A stretch of 5,961 nt of DNA from an uncultured Prevotellaceae bacterium (GTDB taxonomy: Bacteria > Bacteroidota > Bacteroidia > Bacteroidales > Bacteroidaceae), in NCBI GenBank assembly GCA_902800435.1, contig CADCEQ010000097.1:1-5961 (forward strand), given 5' to 3'. A program made the translations under genes and the position numbers. A model generated the notes under the pieces. That model searched no databases, was not told the origin of the DNA, and worked only from the letters and a program-made list of their open reading frames with translations. Below, one piece after another: positions 1 to 4,629 of the stretch; positions within the stretch are counted from its first letter, which is position 1; every line of letters starts with the position of its first letter.

Positions 1-1
1 A

Positions 2-163
2 TCCATCGACACGTATATGGCAGCCCTTGGCTTCAACCATGAGAATGCTGTTGGTCGCTATTCCAACGGTACCTTTATCGTCTGGGACTTGATTCCCCGC
101 AATGTCCTCGTTGACCGCGACGGCGACATCTTTGTAGTTGATGCGGAAATTAAACGCATCTGA
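2..163 (+). CDS. C-terminal fragment of a kinase-like (polyvalent-protein kinase type) protein
   Basis: An open plus-strand frame of 53 codons enters from the left edge and stops at TGA 161-163. The peptide carries WDLIPRNVL followed by DGDIFVVDAE. This has the layout of a protein-kinase catalytic loop: an Asp (residue 29) with Pro at +3 and Asn at +5 (residue 34), then an Asp (residue 47) exactly 13 residues after that Asn, matching the catalytic-loop and DFG-Asp spacing of the kinase fold. The usual catalytic-loop Lys is replaced by Ile and DFG by DAE. From memory, this ending is typical of kinase-like domains in large polyvalent proteins of Bacteroidetes phages and conjugative elements, which usually end just here. 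The body of the protein lies outside the window. It is the only plus-strand gene seen, and it abuts a broken minus-strand gene. The opposite strand is also open here, so the call rests on the motif spacing. Confidence 0.6.
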   Translation, partial: SIDTYMAALGFNHENAVGRYSNGTFIVWDLIPRNVLVDRDGDIFVVDAEIKRI

Positions 164-164
164 T

Positions 165-265
165 GTTCCCGCCATTGCGACGAGGGCAAGCAGGATGGTG
201 ATGATGGTTCTTGCCTTGCAAGCGACCATAGGTCGAGCGTGCATCATATTCATTTTGCTTTTCAT
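165..265 (-). pseudogene. Truncated 5' end of a secreted-protein gene (signal peptide only)
   Basis: From ATG 265-263 (other in-frame ATGs at 253, 247, 244 and 229) the minus strand encodes a hydrophobic export signal, core TIITILLALVAMAG. It closely matches the signal peptide of the next gene upstream in the cluster (TIITILLAIVAMTG) in both protein and DNA. The match ends at about 168. Beyond it the minus frame stays open to the window edge, but there it lies antisense to the kinase-like fragment and gives no recognisable secreted domain. I therefore read it as a gene cut just after its signal sequence, probably another DUF4369/thioredoxin-type paralogue. The leader may sit out of its natural N-terminal context, since about 12 odd residues precede the hydrophobic stretch when the first ATG is used. 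A chimeric 88-codon-plus product running off the left edge cannot be excluded. Confidence 0.5.
168..210 (-). repeat. Signal-peptide repeat, copy 1
   Basis: 43 bases matching 725-767 at 38 positions. They encode the hydrophobic core of the truncated gene's signal peptide. The match starts right at the boundary with the plus-strand kinase-like fragment, so shared leader DNA may have guided a recombination. Confidence 0.75.
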
Positions 266-298
266 CTAAATCATATATTCGGCTAACATAGATAACCA

Positions 299-777
299 TT
301 ATTTTCCCTTATTATGCGGAACCTTGAAATAATCGAGTAGTGATTCGAGTTTCGCTTTCAGTTCGTCAAAGCTGTTGGGCACGGCAATGATGGTGCCGTT
401 TCGGTCGATGAGGAACAGTTTGCTTCGGCGGCTTGCTCCATAGCGTGCCACGCCTGATACTCCTTGCCAGTGGATTGGATGTCGAATTTGTCTCCGTCGA
501 GCCGGATGGTCACGGTCGCGCTGTCCTCCACGACCTCGCCGAAGTCCACGATGTGCCATCGCTCTATCTGTGCGTCCTCCACGTCGCACTCAAAGCGTCC
601 GTTCTTCAACACGGGTCGTAACGTACTGTTCTTCGGGTCTTCGCCGTCGCGGTATATCCTCAGTTCAATGGGCGTTGTCCTTTCGGCCACCGTGCCAATG
701 ACGTGACACTTCACTTGCCCCTGCCCCGTCATTGCGACGATGGCGAGCAGAATGGTGATGATGGTTTCCTTTTTCAT
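299..777 (-). pseudogene. DUF4369/thioredoxin-like (TlpA-type) gene with lost catalytic core and frameshift
   Basis: Starting at ATG 777-775, the first frame gives a signal peptide (residues 1-20, ending TGQGQ) and a beta-rich domain (about 24-118) resembling the DUF4369 N-terminal domain of Bacteroidetes thiol-disulfide oxidoreductases. Near base 420, around residue 119, the meaningful frame changes. The other frame then gives KLFLIDRNGTIIAVPN plus a charged helix to the TAA at 299-301, which is the typical last strand and helix of a TlpA-like thioredoxin fold. Nothing lies between these parts: the CxxC motif, central helices and cis-Pro are all missing. Intact relatives are normally over 300 residues; the joined remnant has about 160. 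So an internal deletion plus frameshift has removed the redox domain, and no oxidoreductase activity is expected. A 139-residue product (777 to 358) of signal peptide plus DUF4369 domain with a nonsense tail could still be made. It lies 32 bases downstream of the hydrolase gene. Confidence 0.75.
725..767 (-). repeat. Signal-peptide repeat, copy 2
   Basis: The second copy, coding for the signal-peptide core of the DUF4369/thioredoxin-like pseudogene, 557 bases from copy 1 in direct orientation. The identity is higher than protein constraint alone needs and fits recent duplication of neighbouring secreted-protein genes. Confidence 0.75.
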
Positions 778-809
778 TGTTCGTTACGTTTTATTCATCG
801 TTTGAAGTC

Positions 810-2099
810 TTACCGCTTCTTCATCCAAGTGACGATGATTTCAAGGACTTCTGGCGCAAAGGTTTCTTCAATGTCCTTATACTCTGACGGATTGCCTGTG
901 TTGCAGTGCTGGAACAGGTGGTTAACACCCTCTATGGCGTGGATTTCCTTTTGACCTGCAAGCCCGTTCCTAAGAGCATTCAGGTTCTCTTCGCCGTTCA
1001 CCTGGCGGTCTTTCGTTCCGTTCAATGCCAGCACGGGGCAGGTTATTTTGCCCAGACGGTCAGACAGGTCCAACGCAAGGAAATGTCGCATATAGGGCGT
1101 GCTGCTCTGTGCTTGCGCCAGCTGGAGGTTCTTCTCCAATTCAGCGGGCAGGCCATGGCTGGCCAGCTCAGGATTCCTCCCGGCTTTCATTTCGTCGAAC
1201 AGGCTTTCGAGTGCCGTGCAATAGCGGTCTATCACGCCTTGCGAATATTCTGACTGCTGGAGCGTCCAACGGTTTTGCTCCAACAGCGTCTTTTCACCCG
1301 ATACGACCATCCCTGCCAGACTTATCACGAAGTCCACCTTGACTTCTGCTGCCAGCATCAGACCGATGGTGCCGCCTTCGCTATGCCCAAGGATGCCTAC
1401 ATGTTTGAACTGCTTGCGCAGGAGTTCCACCCCTGCCAGCGCGTCGTTCTTGAAGTCTTCCGTGGTGACGTTCACAAGGTCGCCCGTCGATTCGCCAAAG
1501 CCGCGATCGTCATAGCGCAGCGTGGCAATCCCCTGCCGTGCCAATGCGTCGGCGATGACAGCAAAAGGCTTGTGCTCAAAGAATTCCTCGTCCCTGTTTT
1601 GCAGACCGCTACCCGTAACCATCAGCAGCACAGGGGTCTGGCTGGAAGCGTTTTCGGGCATGACAAGAGTGCCCTTCAATACGGCATCGCCATTGTTGAA
1701 ACTCACCTCCTGCGTCTGGTAAGGATAGGGCGGTGCTGGGGTCTGCGGTCGATTGCGCTTCATGGAGCCGGGCTTCAGGGTCAGCGGGAACGACTGCCCA
1801 TGTTGCTTGAACGTTCCCATGGCAGAATCGCCCATGTTAACGCCCTCATAGATGGCATTGATAGAGGGAACAGCAACCTTGATGCCAGTTTCTGTGCGTT
1901 CCAATTTGGCCGGAACCCCCTTTATGCCCTGATCAGGAGAGTCCAGCGTACAGTCCTCTCCGTCAAAATGGAACACAAGCGTAAGTTCATTCCCAAATAC
2001 ATTCAGTTTTCCCGTCCATGTACCTTTTATCCCACTTTCTTGCGCTCTGGTGGCAATAGATGCGAGACAAATCAATGAAAATAAAATCAGTTTCTTCAT
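810..2099 (-). CDS. Secreted alpha/beta hydrolase (esterase/acyl-hydrolase family)
   Basis: A complete 429-residue protein. Residues 1-20 form a signal peptide ending ATRAQ, so it is likely periplasmic or surface-associated. Residues 24-110 form a small beta-rich domain (GTWTGKL, then alternating strands) common at the N-terminus of Bacteroidetes hydrolases of this type. A Pro-rich linker (about 116-128, NRPQTPAPPYPY) leads to an alpha/beta hydrolase domain. Its nucleophile elbow is GHSEGG with Ser240, the probable acid is Asp364 in NGTKDRQV, and the probable base is His394 in GVNHLFQH. VTGSG (161-165) sits where the oxyanion-hole loop is expected, and YDDRGFGES (196-204) is a typical pre-nucleophile strand-loop. 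The helical insert at about 270-340 would form the lid. The substrate cannot be told; carboxylesters or acylated glycans or peptides are plausible. It is the only gene of the left cluster with every expected part. It starts 13 bases after the membrane-protein gene, so they are probably co-transcribed. Confidence 0.9.
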   Translation of the reverse strand: MKKLILFSLICLASIATRAQESGIKGTWTGKLNVFGNELTLVFHFDGEDCTLDSPDQGIKGVPAKLERTETGIKVAVPSINAIYEGVNMGDSAMGTFKQHGQSFPLTLKPGSMKRNRPQTPAPPYPYQTQEVSFNNGDAVLKGTLVMPENASSQTPVLLMVTGSGLQNRDEEFFEHKPFAVIADALARQGIATLRYDDRGFGESTGDLVNVTTEDFKNDALAGVELLRKQFKHVGILGHSEGGTIGLMLAAEVKVDFVISLAGMVVSGEKTLLEQNRWTLQQSEYSQGVIDRYCTALESLFDEMKAGRNPELASHGLPAELEKNLQLAQAQSSTPYMRHFLALDLSDRLGKITCPVLALNGTKDRQVNGEENLNALRNGLAGQKEIHAIEGVNHLFQHCNTGNPSEYKDIEETFAPEVLEIIVTWMKKR

Positions 2100-2112
2100 A
2101 TTGTTTCTTTGT

Positions 2113-2616
2113 TTATTCGAAGTTCTTTAGCTCTGCGAGGTTATGCTCTATCTCCACCATTGTATTCTTATGTTTCTTCCATCCGAAGTAGGCACATGAT
2201 GCTCCTGCGAGTACGCCGAGACTGATAAAGAATAGTCCGAGTGGCGAAGCAGTATGTTCATAGAAAACCGTGGCACAGATGCCAAAGACGGCCAGAGGTA
2301 CGCCAATCACAGACTCATAGAAATAACAACGCTTGTAGTTGACCAGATTGCAGAGTTGCTCGGCAGGTGTCTTCATGACATTGAAGCGAGACGATGTGTC
2401 GTGGACGATTCCTTTGATATGAAGCAACGGTACGATGACGGCTGCGATAAATAGTGTGCAGAAGAAGTTGAACAACCCACTTTTGTAAAGCTTCTCGTAG
2501 GTAGTCTTATTCTTGCCTTTGACGATTTCTTCCAAAGCACGCTTGTTATACACCTCGCTCTTCGAGAGTCGCTCGTCGAGCATATTCCACTTTTGTTTCA
2601 AATCTTGTAGTTCCAT
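2113..2616 (-). CDS. Small membrane protein encoded next to an ECF sigma factor
   Basis: A 167-residue protein. A charged, probably cytoplasmic N-terminal helix (MELQDLKQKW, residues 1-45, helix/coiled-coil-like) is followed by hydrophobic segments at about 47-66, 103-119 and 124-145, and a basic C-terminal tail (WKKHK, then an acidic helix). Bacteroidales commonly have such a protein directly after an ECF sigma gene; an anti-sigma-like or membrane-sensing role is plausible but inferred from position only. Family members I recall have four membrane segments. Here a short polar stretch (VHDTSSRFN, 71-79) lies where the second would be. Three segments would place the basic tail outside, against the positive-inside rule, which suggests an in-frame loss of about one helix. 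The start is 24 bases after the sigma-gene stop, and the stop is 13 bases before the hydrolase start, consistent with one operon. Confidence 0.72.
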   Translation of the reverse strand: MELQDLKQKWNMLDERLSKSEVYNKRALEEIVKGKNKTTYEKLYKSGLFNFFCTLFIAAVIVPLLHIKGIVHDTSSRFNVMKTPAEQLCNLVNYKRCYFYESVIGVPLAVFGICATVFYEHTASPLGLFFISLGVLAGASCAYFGWKKHKNTMVEIEHNLAELKNFE

Positions 2617-2640
2617 AATTGTTTTCTGATTTAATGAGTT

Positions 2641-3052
2641 TTAATGATTGGACATTTCCCTTAGTTTCGCCTTGACGCGGTTGATGCGCACTCCCACGTT
2701 CGAGACGGAGATACTGAGGATTTCCGCTATTTCTTCATAGCTCTTATCGTCAAGCCACAGCAGAATCAGCGCGCGTTCCAATTCGCCGAGCTGGCTTATG
2801 AGCTGATAGAGTTCTTGCAGTTGTTCCCTTACGTGAGATACAGGTGTTCATGCTGATGCGATACACCCATGTCGATGGTTTGCTCTCGTTTCGGAATCGC
2901 GGAAAGGCCGTCCAGAGATTCAGCACCACCTCTTGATAGAGGTCGCTGATGGTCTCGTTGTCGGTGGCATACATGAAGCAGACTTTATATATCACCTGCT
3001 TGTAGCTGTCCACCAAGCTAAGAAACCTTTGTTCTAATTCGCTTTTGTTCAT
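2641..3052 (-). pseudogene. ECF-type RNA polymerase sigma factor, frameshifted with lost linker
   Basis: From ATG 3052-3050, the first frame encodes sigma region 2 of a sigma-70 family ECF factor: about residues 16-73 with YKQVIYKVCFMYATD, DLYQEVVLNLW and STWVYRISMNTCIS. After CISR, at about 2828-2836, this frame becomes a basic nonsense tail that ends at 2750. An overlapping frame then encodes a complete region 4 with REQLQELYQLI, ALILLWLDDKSYEEIAEIL (the helix-turn-helix start) and VGVRINRVKAKLREM, stopping at TAA 2641-2643. Intact relatives have a linker of about 25-30 residues between CIS and the EQLQEL-like helix; it is missing here. The cause is therefore a deletion whose length is not a multiple of three. 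A region-2-only 100-residue product could bind core polymerase but lacks -35 recognition. The gene heads the left-hand operon, so its loss may have allowed the genes downstream to decay. A sequencing or assembly error is the main alternative. Confidence 0.85.
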
Positions 3053-3107
3053 TTTGAATTTATTGTTATCGTTTGACTCTTTACCCCATTAGTCGCACGA
3101 CAATCAG

Positions 3108-3115
3108 AAAACTTA
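3108..3115 (-). promoter_or_regulatory. Candidate -7 element of the sigma-factor promoter
   Basis: The minus strand reads TAAGTTTT, seven of eight bases of the Bacteroidetes -7 consensus TAnnTTTG. It lies about 55 bases upstream of the sigma-factor ATG and follows TTGTG. No clean -33 TTTG is visible at the expected distance, so it could instead be a promoter read by an ECF factor (autoregulation is common in this family). This is inferred from sequence resemblance only. Confidence 0.3.
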
Positions 3116-3123
3116 CACAAGGG

Positions 3124-3149
3124 GAACGATTATTTGTGAAATATTGTTC
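3124..3149. promoter_or_regulatory. Imperfect inverted repeat upstream of the sigma-factor promoter
   Basis: The arms GAACGATTATTT and AAATATTGTTC flank GTG. They pair as GAAC...TATTT with one unpaired base and one mismatch. The repeat sits just upstream of the candidate -7 element, across the -35 region, which is a natural place for a regulator to bind. No known operator is recognised. Confidence 0.3.
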
Positions 3150-3297
3150 GTTTTGCCCTCACCTTTTATGTATTATTAGGTGAAAAAGGCTATAAACTGT
3201 GCGCCAAGAGTGAAAGTCTAAAACTATTTTAAGAATTTCATGTGTTTTGGGGCACATAATTGGCTCGCGTTTCTCTAATCCTTGCATATATGTCATC

Positions 3298-4629
3298 CTA
3301 ATCCACCTTCAGTTTCTCCTTGCCTTTGTACTTCGTCATGTCGCTGACCACCACCTGCTCGCCGGATTCCAGGCCGCTGATGACCTCGATGTAGTCGTAG
3401 TTGCACTCGCCGAGGCGGACTTGGCGGGGATGGAGGAGGTCGCCGTCGAGGACGAAGAGGGTGTAGTCGCCAGGGCCGCTGTAGAAGGAGCCGTTGCGGA
3501 TGCGGAGCACGTCGTCCTTGATGCTGGTGATGACGAAGACTTCCGTTCTGAGGCCGGAGCGGAGGCGGGGGTGCGACATATCGTCGGGCACGACGGTGAA
3601 GGTGATGGCGCCGCTCTGGCTTAGGGGCGTGACGGTGTTGATGGTACCCTTAAGCCGCTCCTTACCGATACGGAGGATGACGGCACCGCCCACACGGACG
3701 CGCTCGCTGTGGCTGTCGGAGATTTCACACTCGGCCTTGAAATGGCTCAGGTCGCTGACCACGGCAATCTTCTGTCCTGCACCGATGGTGCTGCCCACCT
3801 CGCTGTTGATATAGGTGAGCGTGGCACGGCGCGGCGAGCGGATCTTGGCATCGTCGAGCGTGCGGCGCTTCTCGTCGAGTCCCTTCTCGAAGATGCCGTT
3901 CTGGAGCTGCTGCATACGGAGGTCGGCCTGACGCACGCGCTGCTCGTTCTGGTACTGCTGGCGCAGTTGCGAGAGTTGCATCTGGGCGGTTCTTAATGTC
4001 GTCTCGGCCTGGCGCACGCGGTCGCGGGTGCCGGAGCCGAGGCTGTCTAAGTAGAGTTCGTTGCGCAGTTGGGCTTCGAGTTGCGAGAGTTCCATCTCCT
4101 TCACCTCAATCTGCATCCTGCGGTCGGAGAGTTGGGTTTCGACGTTCGCCTTTAGCTGGGCGGTCTGCTGACGGCGTATCTCGCGCTCGTCGAGGGCCTT
4201 GGAGTAGTCGGTCTCAGCGGATTGTAAGTCGAGGCGCAGCAGCGGCGTGCCTACGTCCACGCTGTCACCGCTATGGGCATAGACCTCGAGAATCTTCGAG
4301 CTGATGGGCGACACAATGATTTCCTCGAAGGCGGGCACGATGCGCCCCGTGGCCGAGACGCTGACGTCGATGGTGCCGCGGTCCACCTCGGAGATGATGA
4401 GTGCCTTGCGGTCCAAGGTTGGCATCATCTGAGTGCCGAGCCAGGCACCTGCGCCGAGTACCGCTACCGCGATGGCAACGGCCACGGCGGTGCGCCGGAG
4501 TTTGCGCCGGCGTTGTTCACTGACAGGAATCTGCCTGTCCATGGCAGATCCACCCAGTAGACCCTCCCCCTGCCCCTCCCTGTGAGGGAGGGGAGTAGAT
4601 AGTTCGTGATTGGATGTTTTCTTGTTCAT
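3298..4629 (-). CDS. Periplasmic adaptor subunit (HlyD/MacA family) of a tripartite efflux system
   Basis: A 443-residue membrane-fusion protein linking an inner-membrane transporter to a TolC-like channel. Domains: cytoplasmic N-terminus; one membrane anchor (about 46-65, Ala/Val-rich); first lipoyl half (about 90-135, SATGRIVPAFEE, SGDSVDVGTPLL); alpha-hairpin coiled coil (about 140-262, Gln/Leu/Arg-rich); second lipoyl half (263-295, RSPRRATLTYINSEVGS); beta-barrel (about 296-370); membrane-proximal domain to the end (ISGLESGEQVVVSDM). The first ATG (4629) overlaps the tolC stop as TAATG. Relatives normally begin at MDRQIPV, here ATG 4542-4540 (Met30). The 29 residues before it contain STPLPHREGQGEGLL, encoded by a dispersed repeat, so the true start is uncertain: either 4542, or 4629 with a repeat-derived extension. 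No ABC subunit follows downstream, so it is probably encoded beyond the right edge. Confidence 0.92.
   Translation of the reverse strand: MNKKTSNHELSTPLPHREGQGEGLLGGSAMDRQIPVSEQRRRKLRRTAVAVAIAVAVLGAGAWLGTQMMPTLDRKALIISEVDRGTIDVSVSATGRIVPAFEEIIVSPISSKILEVYAHSGDSVDVGTPLLRLDLQSAETDYSKALDEREIRRQQTAQLKANVETQLSDRRMQIEVKEMELSQLEAQLRNELYLDSLGSGTRDRVRQAETTLRTAQMQLSQLRQQYQNEQRVRQADLRMQQLQNGIFEKGLDEKRRTLDDAKIRSPRRATLTYINSEVGSTIGAGQKIAVVSDLSHFKAECEISDSHSERVRVGGAVILRIGKERLKGTINTVTPLSQSGAITFTVVPDDMSHPRLRSGLRTEVFVITSIKDDVLRIRNGSFYSGPGDYTLFVLDGDLLHPRQVRLGECNYDYIEVISGLESGEQVVVSDMTKYKGKEKLKVD
4560..4602 (+). repeat. Palindromic C/G-rich repeat, copy A
   Basis: 43 bases with an outer GACCC head, a C-rich block, a hairpin (CCCCTCCC and GGGAGGGG around TGTGA) and the tail GAGTAGATAG. 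It shares more than 30 consecutive bases with copy B. Read on the minus strand it encodes STPLPHREGQGEGLL in the extended hlyD N-terminus. It pairs tail-to-tail with copy D. Confidence 0.9.

Larger units (their letters stand above)
3053..3297. other. Intergenic region between the efflux genes and the sigma-factor cluster
   Basis: These 245 A/T-rich bases separate the hlyD stop from the sigma-factor start. They hold a probable promoter and an inverted repeat near the sigma gene (listed separately) and two short dyads: TCACCT/AGGTGA (3159-3164 and 3178-3183) and ATGTG/CACAT (3240-3244 and 3253-3257). Neither dyad is followed by a T-run that would make a convincing terminator for the efflux operon. 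No RNA gene or credible coding region is seen. Confidence 0.6.

Noticed and set aside
2..265. A single minus-strand gene running from 265 off the left edge
   Set aside because: The frame is open, but from 163 leftwards the opposite strand shows exact kinase-loop spacing and a stop. The minus-strand peptide there resembles nothing known to me and the paralogue similarity ends at 168.
1275..2078. Long plus-strand open frame of 267 codons
   Set aside because: It lies wholly antisense to the alpha/beta hydrolase, which has a full catalytic triad and signal peptide. The plus-strand peptide shows no recognisable domain.
2820..2840. Programmed ribosomal frameshift joining sigma regions 2 and 4
   Set aside because: No slippery heptamer or downstream structure is visible, and the linker residues are absent as well, so a deletion explains the data better.
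3240..3257. Hairpin ATGTG/CACAT as terminator of the efflux operon
   Set aside because: It has only five base pairs and an 8-base loop, with no following T-run on the minus strand.
3159..3296. Minus-strand 46-codon open frame starting just after the hlyD stop
   Set aside because: It has no recognisable motif and A/T-rich composition typical of the intergenic region, and nothing supports translation.
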